Assembly (NCBI GenBank): GCA_016432725.1
Contig: JACJDG010000003.1
Coordinates: 3,348,001 to 3,412,000, forward strand
Direction: 5' to 3'
DNA: 64,000 nucleotides
Source of the DNA: Streptomyces sp. DHE7-1
Lineage (GTDB): Bacteria; Actinomycetota; Actinomycetes; Streptomycetales; Streptomycetaceae
Part shown: positions 43,228 through 53,172 of the stretch, one piece after another
Layout of the letters: every line of letters begins with the position of its first letter
How positions within the stretch are numbered: position 1 is the stretch's first letter
The notes under the pieces: model-generated
Told to the model about the DNA's origin: nothing
The model's database searches: none
What the model saw: only the letters and a program-made list of their open reading frames with translations
Position numbers and translations under genes: made by a program

Positions 43228-43737
43228 ATGACTGCTACTGACCACAACGGTTCCGTGCTGGACATCGAGATCGGAGCGCTCCAGGGCGGCTCCGCCAATC
43301 TGCCGGGCTACGCCGGCCAGGCCGTGCTCATCGTGAACGTGGCCTCCAAGTGCGGGCTGACCCCGCAGTACACGGGTCTGGAGCGGTTGCAGGAGCGCTA
43401 CGCCGAGCAGGGCTTCACCGTGCTCGGCGTGCCCTGCAACCAGTTCCTCGGGCAGGAGCCCGGCTCCGCCGAGGAGATCGCCGAGTTCTGCTCGGCCACG
43501 TACGGGGTGACCTTCCCGCTGACCGAGAAGGTCGAGGTGAACGGGGAGGGGCGGCACGCGCTGTACGAGCGCCTCGTCGGTTTCGAGGACGGCGAGGGGC
43601 ACAGCGGGGACATCCGCTGGAACTTCGAGAAGTTCCTGATCGGCCGGGACGGACAGGTCGTCGCCCGGTTCTCGCCGCAGACCGAGCCGGAGGCGGCCGA
43701 GGTCGTCGCGGCGATCGAGGGCCAGCTCGGCCGGTAG
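43228..43737 (+). CDS. Glutathione peroxidase family (thiol peroxidase)
   Basis: 169 residues, full family length. The peroxidatic Cys is in NVASKCGLTPQYTGL, the resolving region in VLGVPCNQFLGQEPG, and the Trp/Asn of the tetrad in DIRWNFEKFLIG. Streptomyces lacks glutathione, so thioredoxin or mycothiol-linked reduction is likely. It follows the SPFH gene by 48 bp on the same strand and may be cotranscribed. A clear terminator follows at 43779. Confidence 0.93.
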   Translation: MTATDHNGSVLDIEIGALQGGSANLPGYAGQAVLIVNVASKCGLTPQYTGLERLQERYAEQGFTVLGVPCNQFLGQEPGSAEEIAEFCSATYGVTFPLTEKVEVNGEGRHALYERLVGFEDGEGHSGDIRWNFEKFLIGRDGQVVARFSPQTEPEAAEVVAAIEGQLGR

Positions 43738-43778
43738 TAACGGCAGAAGGAGTCGATGGGCGCGCCGCTCAGGTGCGT

Positions 43779-43820
43779 AGAGCCCTCTCGGCAAGGACGG
43801 CGACTGGTCGAGAGGGCTCT
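43779..43820. terminator. Terminator between gpx and the DUF397 gene
   Basis: AGAGCCCTCTCG (43779-43790) pairs perfectly with CGAGAGGGCTCT (43809-43820). It lies 41 bp after the gpx stop and before the convergent DUF397 stop at 43884, so it can serve both strands. Confidence 0.8.
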
Positions 43821-43883
43821 GTGAGCGACGCTTGTGCAGCCGTCGTCGGGCGACGGCTATGCGCGAGGGGCAGCGAGAGCCCC

Positions 43884-44075
43884 CTAGGCCTTGACCGAGG
43901 CGACGAAGACGTTCCACGCCTCGGTGGGGAAGGCCAGGATCGGGCCGTCGGTGACCTTGGAGTCGCGTACGGCGAGTTCCGCGGTGGTGGGCGACTTGAC
44001 CTCGACGCAGGCGCCGTTGCCCGCGGAATAGGAAGACTTCATCCACGTCTCCGAAGCGCCCTGAATCAGTGCCAT
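43884..44075 (-). CDS. DUF397 protein (partner of XRE-DUF5753 regulator)
   Basis: 63 residues, starting MALIQGASETWMKSSYSAGN with AGGAG 6 bp upstream, then GACVEVKSPTTAELAVRDSK. This is the standard DUF397 layout, with the WxKSSYS and V-RDSK cues. Such small proteins are antagonists or partners of neighbouring XRE-DUF5753 regulators, as in the whiJ and bldB-type loci. The regulator lies 189 bp upstream on the same strand. The longer open frame to 44261 is not needed. Confidence 0.9.
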   Translation of the reverse strand: MALIQGASETWMKSSYSAGNGACVEVKSPTTAELAVRDSKVTDGPILAFPTEAWNVFVASVKA

Positions 44076-44264
44076 GTCCACTCCTGTTGCCAGTTGCTGT
44101 AGTGCGGTTCGCGCCAACCTGGTCGTCTGATTGGCGTGATCGACGCTACCGGGCAACTGCCGCCCGCGGAGTAGTCGTTCACTCAAGCGGATGGCATATT
44201 CCAGGTGAGCCTTCCGCTGGAGTGAACCAATGGTGTAAGATCCCGCGCTTTTGTGGAGCACGGC

Positions 44265-45122
44265 TCAGTCGGCGTACTCCTTCGCCACTTTCGCGATGAG
44301 TTGCCGGGACTGTTCCACATTGAGGGACTGCGCCCGCAGATGTTCGTACATCACGGCGTACTTCTGCACGTCCTGCGCCTTCTCCAGGTACAGGTCGCTG
44401 GTGACGCCCTCCAGGTAGACCACGCTCGAGTCGGCGGCGTCGGTGAACTCCAGGATCGCGTACTGGCCGTTGAGCCCGGGATGGGCGCCCACCTCGAACG
44501 GCAGCACCTGCACGGTGACGTGCGGGAGCTGGGACATCTCGATGAGGTGCTCGAGCTGTTCGCGCATCACCAGCCGGCTGCCGACGACCCGGCGCAGCGC
44601 CGCCTCGTCCAGCACCACCCACAGCCGCAGGGCGTTGCCCTCGGCGGTGATACGTTCCTGTCGCCGCATGCGGACCTGCACGCGCTTCTCGATCTCGGCC
44701 GTCGACGTCTCCGGCAACGCGCCCTGAACCAGGGCCTCCGCGTAGGCGCGGGTCTGCAACAGGCCGGTCACGAGCTGGGGTTCGTACACCCGCAGCGACT
44801 CGGCGTCGGTCTCCAGGCCGATGTAGACGCTGTACGGGATGTCCCCGAACGTGTGCCACCAGCCCTGCTGGCGGGAGTCACGGGCCATCTCCATCAGCGA
44901 GTCGACGATCCGCTGGTCCTCGACCTCGTACACCCCGCACAGGTCGCGGACGTCGCGCTGACTGATGCTTCTGCGGCCGTTCTCCAGCCGGCTGATCTTC
45001 GACTGCGACACGAGCAGCCGCTCCGCCACCTCTTCTGCCGTCATGCCCTTGAGCTCGCGGAGCCTGCGCAGCTCCTGGCCCAGCCGGCGCCGTCTGACGG
45101 TGGGATTGACACTGGACGCCAC
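44265..45122 (-). CDS. XRE-family regulator with DUF5753
   Basis: 285 residues. XRE HTH: LRELKGMTAEEVAERLLVSQ then SKISRLENGRRSISQRDVRD. DUF5753 follows, with YIGLETDAESLRVYEPQLVT and VTVQVLPFEVGAHPGLNGQY. GTG 45122 (ASSVNPTVRRRRLGQ) fits relatives; GGAGG is about 10 bp upstream. It is paired with the downstream DUF397 gene. Members of this family affect sporulation and antibiotic timing. Regulated genes cannot be read from the sequence. Confidence 0.9.
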   Translation of the reverse strand: MASSVNPTVRRRRLGQELRRLRELKGMTAEEVAERLLVSQSKISRLENGRRSISQRDVRDLCGVYEVEDQRIVDSLMEMARDSRQQGWWHTFGDIPYSVYIGLETDAESLRVYEPQLVTGLLQTRAYAEALVQGALPETSTAEIEKRVQVRMRRQERITAEGNALRLWVVLDEAALRRVVGSRLVMREQLEHLIEMSQLPHVTVQVLPFEVGAHPGLNGQYAILEFTDAADSSVVYLEGVTSDLYLEKAQDVQKYAVMYEHLRAQSLNVEQSRQLIAKVAKEYAD

Positions 45123-45384
45123 GGGACGTGCACCTCCGGCTGCCTGCCTGTACTGACCACTTTGTGTATCTGCTGTTGAGCAGACTGCCACCAAGGTGCT
45201 TACCACCGCTGGGAAACGGTGGATATGCAGCGCGTACGCACCGATTCGGGCACGGAGCGGCCCGCCGGACACGGCCGAGCGGGGCGGGGAGACCACACGG
45301 ATCTCACCACCCCGCTCGAACCAGCGGCTCCCGTAACGGGTTTCGGGGACTGCGTACCGGTGTCGTGGGGACCGGCGGTGCGGT

Positions 45385-46140
45385 TCAGTGGGTCACGGCG
45401 CGTGCCATGGACCCGCGGTGCGGCTGCATCGGAACCCCGCGCGCGGGTTCCGCCGCGCCCCTGACTCCGGGCCCCGCCGGGCGTCCGGCCGCGGCCGGAC
45501 CGCGCCGTGGCTGGGCCACCGCGCCGTTCTGCACGTCCATCACGGCATGCGCCACCAGCCCGCCCATGGGGTCGTGCCGGATCAGGTCCCGCAGCCGGGA
45601 GCGGGAGGATCGTCCCTCGTTCCCCGGATACAGGTGCTTGCCGAGCCCGACCGCGTGCGCCAGCGCGGCGAGCGCCGCGGTCCGCGGGTCCGGCGGTACG
45701 CCGGTGCGGATCGCGTTGTCCAGCCGGGCTCGGATCTCCCGGCTGATGGCGGTGTCCGTCGCCTGGTAGCGCGTCGTCGGCAACACCCCGCACATCTGGC
45801 CCGGTACGGCGGCGACCATGCCGCACCGCTCCAGGTGCGAGAGATAGACCTGGCGGAGCCCCAAACGCGGCCCGCCGATCCAGTGGACGGCCCGCACGGG
45901 AGCGCCACGCCTTCGCAGCAACTCCAACGCGCAGTCCAAAGTCGGATCTCCAGTCGGCCGTGGCACCACCACGGCGATACGATCCCCGTCTGGGGCTATC
46001 CGTCCGGCCAGCGCCAGCTCCACTAGCTGTGCTCCGGCCAGACCGAGGTCGAGCGACTGCGGCTGCGCAGTGGTACCCGTGGCCGGGTCCAGTGCGAGCA
46101 GCAGAAGCTCCTCCGGAATTGTTCTGCGGCTCCTGCCCAT
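45385..46140 (-). CDS. GPP34 / GOLPH3-like phospholipid-binding protein
   Basis: 251 residues. The GPP34 fold is seen in IPEELLLLALDPATG at the start, then GAQLVELALAGRIAPDGD, RQVYLSHLERCGMV and TDTAISREIRARLDNAIRTG. Eukaryotic relatives bind PI4P at the Golgi; the many Streptomyces copies have no defined role. The C-terminal 45 residues are Pro/Arg/Gly-rich and probably disordered. GGAGG lies 6 bp before ATG 46140. It is divergent from the carboxypeptidase gene. Confidence 0.88.
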   Translation of the reverse strand: MGRSRRTIPEELLLLALDPATGTTAQPQSLDLGLAGAQLVELALAGRIAPDGDRIAVVVPRPTGDPTLDCALELLRRRGAPVRAVHWIGGPRLGLRQVYLSHLERCGMVAAVPGQMCGVLPTTRYQATDTAISREIRARLDNAIRTGVPPDPRTAALAALAHAVGLGKHLYPGNEGRSSRSRLRDLIRHDPMGGLVAHAVMDVQNGAVAQPRRGPAAAGRPAGPGVRGAAEPARGVPMQPHRGSMARAVTH

Positions 46141-46336
46141 CCATGCCTCCCCGCGTGGATGAATGACAGGGTGACCCCTCTCACATTGGTCTGTCGAGGG
46201 CGCGTGACCGGTTCGTAAGGGAACCGGTAGGTATGTCGTTCTCGTCTACCGCAGGGGCCAAGTCCTCACACAGGACACTGGTACATGGTTCGGACAGGGC
46301 GCGCGAGTGTGCGTGCGGCGCATGGAGGAGGCATCG

Positions 46337-49263
46337 GTGGCGGGCGAGTCCCCCGACAGGTCGAAGCAGCGCGAGTCGTCGGCGGAACCGACGTCGGGGA
46401 GCGAGGGTTCGGTTCCCGAGGCACGCGATCCGCGTCTCGCGGTGTCCCGAGAAAAGGATTCCTCGGGCGCCGTGGACACGGCGACGAAGATCCTTTCGAT
46501 GCGGGACGTGAAGGCCGCCGACGACTCGGAGCCGTCCGAGCCCCGGACCCCCGAGGGGGACCAGGACTCCGACCTCCGCGAGGCGGTCTCGGCCTGGATC
46601 CGCTCGGCCAAGAACCCGGAGACGGAGTCCGGGGCCGGCTCTGACGCGGACGAGGACACCGGAGAGGACGGGGCGTCGGCCACGACGAGCGCCGAGGCGA
46701 AGCCCGGTACGGACGCGAAGCCCGGCGCGGGCGTGAAGTCCGGCGCGCGCTCGGAGACGAAGTCGGGCGCGGAGTCGGAGTCCGAGACCGGCAGCGAGGC
46801 CGAGGCCACCGCGGGTTCGGGCGCGAAGTCCGGCGGGACCGGCACCGAAGCCGGCGGGAAGACCGCCAAGGGCGAGGACGCCGGCTCGAAGGCGGACGCG
46901 GGCTCGGACCGGAAGCCGGCCACCGACGCAAGGGCGGCCAAGGGCGACGACGGCCCGAAGGCCGGCCCGGACGCGGCCGTGGAGGACGCCGACTCGGACC
47001 CCGAGCCCGGCACCGGCACGGGCCGCGAGGCCGACCGGAAGGCCGACACGGCCTCGGACGCGAAGACGGACGCCGACACCGGCCCGAAGGCCGCGGGCGA
47101 CTCCCGCACCGGCAGCACCTCCGCGAACCTCGACACGGGCCGCGGCGCCGACCGGAAGGCCGACACGGCCTCGGACGCGAAGACGGACGCCGACACCGGC
47201 CCGAAGGCCGCCGGCGGCTCCCGCACGGGCGGCACTTCCGCGAGCGCCGACGCGGGCTCGGGTGTCGAGGCGGAGGCCGACGGCGGTAAAGGCGCCGCCA
47301 AGGCCTCGGACGCGTCTTCCGCGAAGGCGGGGGCCGACGGCGGCGCGAAGGGCCCGGAGACGGCTCCCAAGGGCGCGGACGGCGGTTCCGGAGCGAAGGC
47401 ACCGGATGCGAAGGCGGCCAAGGTCGCCGGCGCGAAGGCCGCGGCTGCCGCCGCCCGGGCGGCGAAGGCTGCCGCAGAGGCCAGTGGGACTAAGGACGCC
47501 GCGGAGACCAGCGGCCCGAAGAACGCCACGGAGACCAGCGGCCCGAAGAACGCCGCGGAGGCCGGCGGGCCGAAGGACGCCGCGGAGGCCGGCGGGCCGA
47601 AGGACGCCGCGGAGGCCGGCGGGCCGAAGGACGCCGACGGTGAGGGCGCCCCGCAGGGGCCGCCCGCGGCCGACGACGAGGGCCGCACGGGTGGTGCGGG
47701 TGGGAAGACCTCGGCCGCCGAGGGCGCAGCCGAGGCGAAGGGCGTCGACCAGCCCACCACCGCCTTCAAGGCCGTACGCCCGAAGAAGCCCCAGGTCGAC
47801 CAGCCCACCACCATGCTCAAGCTCGGCACGGCCAAGCCGAAGCCCGAGGGCGGGACCAAGCCCCCGCCCCCGAAGCGGAGCGCACCAGCAAGTTCGTGCC
47901 GCTGCGCGACTCCGAGGCCGCCGCGCCCACCAGCGCCCTCCCGCAGGTCGGTCCCGAGCGCACCACCCAGCAGCCGCTCCCGCCCAAGCCCCCGCTGGAC
48001 CTGCTGGCGGAGCTGACGAACACGCCCCCGCCGCCGGAGACCCCGGTCCGCACGCTGGTCCGCCGGGTCAAGATCTGGACGCCGCTGGTCATCCTGCTGG
48101 CGATCGTCTTCGCGGTCGTACAGGCGATGCGCCCGCTCCCCCAGCCCACCCTGGACCTCACCGCGAAGGACTCCTACACCTTCGACGGAGCCAGGACGGA
48201 CATCCCGTGGCCGGCCCAGGGCCAGGCCGCGCTGGACGTCCAGGGCATCGGCACGTTCGGCTCCTCGGGCACCCAGAAGCCCGTGCCGATCGCGAGCGTC
48301 GCCAAGGTGATGACGGCGTACATCATCCTGCGCGACCACCCGCTGAAGAGCGGCGCCGACGGCCCGAAGATCAAGATCGACCAGGCGGCCCAGGACCAGT
48401 CGAAGGCGGGCCAGGAGTCCACGGTCGACGTCACGGCCGGCGACAGCATCTCCCAGCGCGAGGCCCTGGAGAGCATCCTCATCGCCTCCGCGAACAACGT
48501 GGCCCGGCTGCTCGCGCGCTGGGACGTCGGTTCGGAGAAGGAGTTCGTCGCCAAGATGAACTCCACCGCCAAGGGCCTCGGCATGGCCGACACCACGTAC
48601 ACCGACCCCTCCGGTCTGACCAACTCGACGGTGAGCACGGCCGTGGACCAGGTGAAGCTGGCCAAGGCCGCGATGGAGGAGCCGGCGTTCCGCGAGGTCG
48701 CGGCGATGATGTCGTACGACGACTACAAGGGTGTCAACCACTCCAACTGGAACCACCTGGTCGGCCACAACAACGTCGTCGGCATCAAGACCGGTACCAC
48801 CACCTCCGCCCTCGGCAACCTGGTCTTCGCGGCCAAGCAGGAGGTCGGCGGTGAGACGCGGACCATCGTCGGCGCGGTGGTCCGCCAGCCCGCGGGCGGT
48901 TCGGACAACACCATCCTCAGCGGGGCGCTGGACGCGGCCGACAAGCTGATCCGCTCCGCGCAGGGCGCGCTGAAGTCGGCGACGGTGCTGAAGAAGGGCG
49001 ACGTCGTCGGTTACGTGGACGACGGGCTCGGCGGCCGTACGCCGGTGGTGGCCACGAAGGACGTCGCCGCGGCCGGCTGGTCGGGCCTGAAGGTGAAGCT
49101 CTCCTTCGCGTCCGACGTCGTACCGCACACCGCGAAGGCCGGTACCAAGGTCGGCACGCTGACCGTGGGAGACGGCGGGGCCGGCGCGGTGAAGGTGCCG
49201 GTCGCCCTGCGGAAGGACCTGGCCGAGCCCGGCCTCACGGACAAGCTGACCCGCCTCGGCTGA
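46337..49263 (+). pseudogene. Serine D-Ala-D-Ala carboxypeptidase with long cytosolic tail, frameshifted
   Basis: About 975 residues when repaired. The first 570 or so are cytosolic, low-complexity and rich in Ala, Asp, Lys, Gly and Ser with internal repeats. One TM (IWTPLVILLAIVFAVVQA) follows, then an external PBP5-type S11 domain with the active serine in PIASVAKVM (SxxK), ASANNVARL (SxN) and VGIKTGTTT (KTG). It trims the terminal D-Ala of peptidoglycan stem peptides. The frame breaks near 47875; one added G gives KAERTSKFVPLRDSE and joins both parts. GTG 46337 is chosen because GGAGGAG lies 6 bp upstream. The tail may anchor it to a cytosolic partner. Confidence 0.85.
47030..47635 (+). 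repeat. Internal repeats of the carboxypeptidase tail
   Basis: A 117-bp unit starting at 47030 recurs from 47147 (39 residues, beginning ADRKADTASDAKTDADTGPK in both copies). Further on, a 27-bp unit encoding AEAGGPKDA is repeated three times without change at 47555-47635, with older diverged copies before it. In-frame slippage explains both. Confidence 0.8.
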
Positions 49264-49447
49264 GCCGGACCCTGGCCTGACCTGGCACGCACCCCGTCGA
49301 CGGAGCCCCGCGGCGGGGTGCGTGCTAGCGTCACGAAACGGGGCAGGTCGACGGTCGGGGAACGAGACCGCGAACTGAACGGGAAACGGCCGGGAACACG
49401 AGGGACACGGCCGAGAACAGAAGACGGGACACGGGGAGTGCCTTCAG

Positions 49448-51403
49448 GTGGCCACAACCGAGCGGACACGCTCCGACGACGCCGATCCGGACCCGGGATC
49501 CGGCCAGCGAATACGTCCGTCCGCGACTGACACGGACGGTCGTCACGCCGGCCGCGCGGACAGTCGTCCCGCGGACCGCGCCGACGGTCTTCGCGACGAC
49601 GGCGTGGCCCGTCATCACGGCGACCACGCGGGTGGCCCCGCCCCGGCGCGGCAGAGCCTGCTGCTCATCCGCCTGCGCCTCGCCGCCGAGCCCCTCAGGC
49701 AGCGGTTCCTGAGCCACCCGGTGCTGTCCGTCACCGCCCTCTCGGCCGCCCTGCACGTCATCTGGTTCTTCACGTTCGCGAACAGCGGCGGCGACCTCGC
49801 GGCCCAGGACGCCTGGGCGGAGTTCGTCGGCCGGCACCCGGACTCGGCGTACAACCTGGCCTGGTACGGCGGCATGCACCCGGTGTCGTACAGCGTCGTG
49901 TCGCCGTATCTGATGTCGGTGCTGGGCGTCCGGACCACGATGATGCTCGCCGGAACGGTCTCGGCGGGCCTGCTGACGCTGGTCCTGCTGCGCAGCCGGG
50001 TGGTGCGGAACCCGCTGTGGGCCTCGCTCGCCGGGGTCCTCGCGTTCGTCTGCAACGCCGTGTCCGGACGGGTGACCTTCGGACTCGGCACCATGTTCGC
50101 GCTGGGCTCGGTCGCCGCCGTGTTCTGCTGGCCCCACCGCTGGCGCTTCAAACGCTGGGCGAAGGCCCTGGTGGCCGCCCCGCTGGCCGCGCTCGCCACG
50201 ATGTCCTCGCCCGTCGCGGGGCTGTTCGTGGGCCTGGTCGCGGTCGCGCTGTTCCTCCAGAAGCGGCGGCCCGGCGCCTGGGCGCTGGGGCTCGCGCCGT
50301 CGGCGGTGGTCGCCGTCTCGGCGTGGCTGTTCCCGTTCTCCGGCACGCAGCCGATGACGTTCGGCTCGGTGGTGATGCCGCTGCTGTACGGGCTGCTGTG
50401 CCTGTTCCTGGTGCCCAAGGAGTGGATCACCGTCCGGCTGACGGCGGGCGTCTACAGCCTGGCCGTGGTGCTGGTGTGGCTGATCAGCTCGCAGATCGGC
50501 TCGAACATCTCCCGGCTGCCGATGCTGTTCGCCGGTGTGACGCTGGTCGCCGCGCTGCCCTACACGGTGCCGCGCTCACGCAAGTGGTACGTGACCGTGC
50601 TGGCGTTCCTCGGCTTCGCCGGCTGGATCGGCTTCAAGTCGGTCGACGACATCGTGCACACGACCCCGGCCGCTTCCTGGGCCCGTGAGCTGGCCCCGCT
50701 GGTCAACCAGTTGCAGAACGTCGGTGCCGAGAAGGGCCGCGTCGAGGTGGTCCCGGCGCGCTCGCACCGGGAGGCCTCCGCGCTCGCGCCGTACGTGAAC
50801 CTGGCGCGCGGCTGGAACCGGCAGGCCGACATGGAGCGCAACCCGCTCTTCTACGACGACACGCTCAACTCGGCGAACTACCACGAGTGGCTCCAGCGGT
50901 GGGCCGTGCACTTCGTGGTGCTGCCGAAGGACAACCCGGACGGCAACGGCGGCGGCGAGCGCGAGCGGACCCTGCTGCGGCGGGGGATGCCGTATCTGCG
51001 GCAGATCTGGGGCGACGCCAACTGGCAGCTGTTCGCGGTGACCGACCCGGCGCCGCTCGCCGAGCCCGACGCCGTGGTGGACCGGGCCGAGCAGGGCGAG
51101 ATGACCCTCCAGGTGCGCAAGCCCGGGCGGATCCTCATACGGATCCCGTACTCGCCGTGGCTGAGCGTCGTCGACGGCGAGGGGAAGAGCCTGAAGCCGC
51201 CGCAGGAGACGGACGCCTCCCGGCACCGCGACGAGGGCACACCGAAGACGTACGAGAACGTCAACGGGTGTCTGACGGAGACGGCGGAGGACGCCAAGGG
51301 CGACCGGTGGACGGTGCTGCTCGCGCCGAGGGCCGGGACGTACCACCTGGCGGCGCCGTACCAGCTGCCGCGCGGCACTCCCTGCCCCGACGAGCTGAAG
51401 TAG
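49448..51403 (+). CDS. Polytopic membrane protein, GT-C-like architecture
   Basis: 651 residues. A disordered 65-residue N-terminus is followed by 11-12 TM segments between about residues 90 and 410. A soluble external domain of about 240 residues ends the protein (RWAVHFVVLPKDNPDGNG and later ILIRIPYSPWLSVVDGEG). The layout recalls GT-C glycosyltransferases such as arabinofuranosyl or mannosyl transferases, and DSAYNLAWYGGMHPVSYS in the first loop contains an acidic residue as expected. No sugar donor can be named. GTG 49448 with GGGGAG upstream. It follows the carboxypeptidase by 185 bp on the same strand. Confidence 0.7.
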   Translation: MATTERTRSDDADPDPGSGQRIRPSATDTDGRHAGRADSRPADRADGLRDDGVARHHGDHAGGPAPARQSLLLIRLRLAAEPLRQRFLSHPVLSVTALSAALHVIWFFTFANSGGDLAAQDAWAEFVGRHPDSAYNLAWYGGMHPVSYSVVSPYLMSVLGVRTTMMLAGTVSAGLLTLVLLRSRVVRNPLWASLAGVLAFVCNAVSGRVTFGLGTMFALGSVAAVFCWPHRWRFKRWAKALVAAPLAALATMSSPVAGLFVGLVAVALFLQKRRPGAWALGLAPSAVVAVSAWLFPFSGTQPMTFGSVVMPLLYGLLCLFLVPKEWITVRLTAGVYSLAVVLVWLISSQIGSNISRLPMLFAGVTLVAALPYTVPRSRKWYVTVLAFLGFAGWIGFKSVDDIVHTTPAASWARELAPLVNQLQNVGAEKGRVEVVPARSHREASALAPYVNLARGWNRQADMERNPLFYDDTLNSANYHEWLQRWAVHFVVLPKDNPDGNGGGERERTLLRRGMPYLRQIWGDANWQLFAVTDPAPLAEPDAVVDRAEQGEMTLQVRKPGRILIRIPYSPWLSVVDGEGKSLKPPQETDASRHRDEGTPKTYENVNGCLTETAEDAKGDRWTVLLAPRAGTYHLAAPYQLPRGTPCPDELK

Positions 51404-51408
51404 GTTCC

Positions 51409-51441
51409 AGGGCCCCCGCGCCGCACCAGGCCGGGGGCCCT
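51409..51441 (+). terminator. Terminator after the membrane protein gene
   Basis: AGGGCCCCCG (51409-51418) pairs with CGGGGGCCCT (51432-51441), a perfect 10-bp stem, starting 6 bp after the stop codon and followed by an A-rich stretch. Confidence 0.8.
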
Positions 51442-51506
51442 CAAAACACCCCTCCTCGTTCAAGTACATGAACAAGGATCATCAGCACGAACCTTTTTAC
51501 TCTCTC

Positions 51507-51536
51507 TTGACGTTCCCGTTCCTTGCCGTGCGTACA
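51507..51536 (+). promoter_or_regulatory. Candidate promoter of the symporter gene
   Basis: TTGACG (51507-51512), 18-bp spacer, then CGTACA (51531-51536). It lies in an AT-richer region 58 bp upstream of the symporter start. The -35 is good; the -10 is a weak match. Confidence 0.4.
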
Positions 51537-51594
51537 CCTCCGAAACCAGAGTTCACATGCCTGACCCTGCACGCGGAACTCTGGAAGGGGACAC

Positions 51595-53154
51595 ATGAAC
51601 GGTCTCGACTGGGCCGTGCTGATCGGCTACTTCGGGGTGATGGTCGCGATCGGCGTCTGGTCGCACAAGCGTGTGGACAACGTCTCCGACTTCTTCACCG
51701 CCGGCGGCAAGATGCCGTGGTGGCTCTCCGGCATCTCGCACCACATGTCGGGCTACAGCGCGGTGATGTTCACGGGGTACGCGGGCATCGCCTACACCTA
51801 CGGCGTCACCTCGTTCATCACCTGGTCCTTCCCGATCGCGCTCGGCATCGCCATCGGTGCCAGGCTGTTCGCGCCGCGCATCAACCGGCTCCGGTCCCGG
51901 CTCCATGTGGCCTCGCCGCTGGAGTACCTGAAGAACCGCTACAACCTCTCCACCCAGCAGGCGCTCGCCTGGTCGGGCATGCTGCTGAAGATCGTGGACG
52001 TGGGCGCCAAGTGGGCCGCGATCGCGACCCTGCTGTCCGTGTTCACGGGTGTGTCCCTGAACCAGGGCATCCTCGTCACCGGCGCGATCACCGCCGTCTA
52101 CTGCACGATCGGCGGCCTGTGGGCGGACGCGCTGACCGAACTCGGACAGTTCGTCATCCAGTTGCTGGCCGGTGTCTCGATGTTCGTCGCGGTCGTACTG
52201 AAGCTGCACGACAAGGACATCGGCTTCCTCGGCGCCTGGGACGAGCCCGCGCTGCACGGCCACGGCAAGCCGCTGGTCGGCCCGTACGGCACGGTGTTCC
52301 TGCTCGCCTTCCTGTTCATCAAGCTCTTCGAGTACAACGGCGGCATGCTCAACCAGGCCCAGCGCTACATGGCGACGGGCAGCGCGCGGGAGGCCACGCG
52401 GTCGGCGCGGCTGTCGGCGGCGCTCTGGCTGGTGTGGCCGGTGGTGCTGTTCTTCCCCATGTGGATGTCCCCGCTGCTGGTGCACGCGCAGAAGCCGGAC
52501 GGCTCGGACTCCTACGCCCTGATGACCGAGCAGTTGCTGCCGCACGGACTGCTGGGCCTGGTCATCGTCGGCTTCTTCTCGCACACCATGGCCATGTGCT
52601 CCTCCGACGCCAACGCGATCGCGGCCGTGTTCACCCGGGACGTGGCGCCGGTGCTGTCGAAGCGGGCCCGGGCGTGGGGCGAGCGGTCGGGGCTGATCGC
52701 GGCCCGGATGACGACCGTCGCCTTCCTCGGCCTGTCCATGGCGGTGGCGACCCAGGTCGACTCCCCCGCCTTCAAGGACATCATCACGGTCGTCATTAAG
52801 TGGGTGGCGGGCCTGATGGGACCGATCGCGATCCCGATGATGCTGGGTCTGCTCCGCCCGTTCCGCCGCTCCGGCCCGACGGCGGCCCTCAGCAGCTGGG
52901 CGGCGGGCCTGCTGGCCTTCTGGCTGGTGAACTACCCGATCAACTGGGCGGTCGACGGCGGGGTCCCGCTGCAGTACCAGGTCTCCATCCCGCTCGCGGT
53001 CTCGCTCGTGCTGTACGTCCTGGTCGGATACCTGAAGCCCGAGGACACCCCGGAGCGGCTGGCGGTCATCGAGAAGGTCAACACGGACGGGGACGCGGCG
53101 GCGGCCGTGCCGGTGCCCGCGGGCGCCGGGGACGACGTGGTGGGAGCGCCGTAG
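51595..53154 (+). CDS. Sodium:solute symporter (SSS family)
   Basis: 519 residues, 13 TM segments. It opens NGLDWAVLIGYFGVMVAIGV, then VDNVSDFFTAGGKMPWWLSG, a family cue (the FFxAGG-MPWW region), and SHHMSGYSAVMFTGYAGIAY, which contains residues usually near the sodium and substrate sites. The subgroup resembles SSS carriers of sugars or nucleosides. GGAAGGGG lies 5 bp before ATG 51595. Substrate unknown; no catabolic enzyme is nearby to suggest one. Confidence 0.9.
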   Translation: MNGLDWAVLIGYFGVMVAIGVWSHKRVDNVSDFFTAGGKMPWWLSGISHHMSGYSAVMFTGYAGIAYTYGVTSFITWSFPIALGIAIGARLFAPRINRLRSRLHVASPLEYLKNRYNLSTQQALAWSGMLLKIVDVGAKWAAIATLLSVFTGVSLNQGILVTGAITAVYCTIGGLWADALTELGQFVIQLLAGVSMFVAVVLKLHDKDIGFLGAWDEPALHGHGKPLVGPYGTVFLLAFLFIKLFEYNGGMLNQAQRYMATGSAREATRSARLSAALWLVWPVVLFFPMWMSPLLVHAQKPDGSDSYALMTEQLLPHGLLGLVIVGFFSHTMAMCSSDANAIAAVFTRDVAPVLSKRARAWGERSGLIAARMTTVAFLGLSMAVATQVDSPAFKDIITVVIKWVAGLMGPIAIPMMLGLLRPFRRSGPTAALSSWAAGLLAFWLVNYPINWAVDGGVPLQYQVSIPLAVSLVLYVLVGYLKPEDTPERLAVIEKVNTDGDAAAAVPVPAGAGDDVVGAP

Positions 53155-53172
53155 CGGCCGGCGCCGGACGGC

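Noticed and set aside
46246..49128. 960-codon minus-strand open frame over the carboxypeptidase gene
   Set aside because: It lacks stops because the sense strand is extremely Ala/Asp/Gly-rich. The sense product has a TM and all three S11 motifs. The antisense reading is only Pro/Ala/Ser/Arg repeats.
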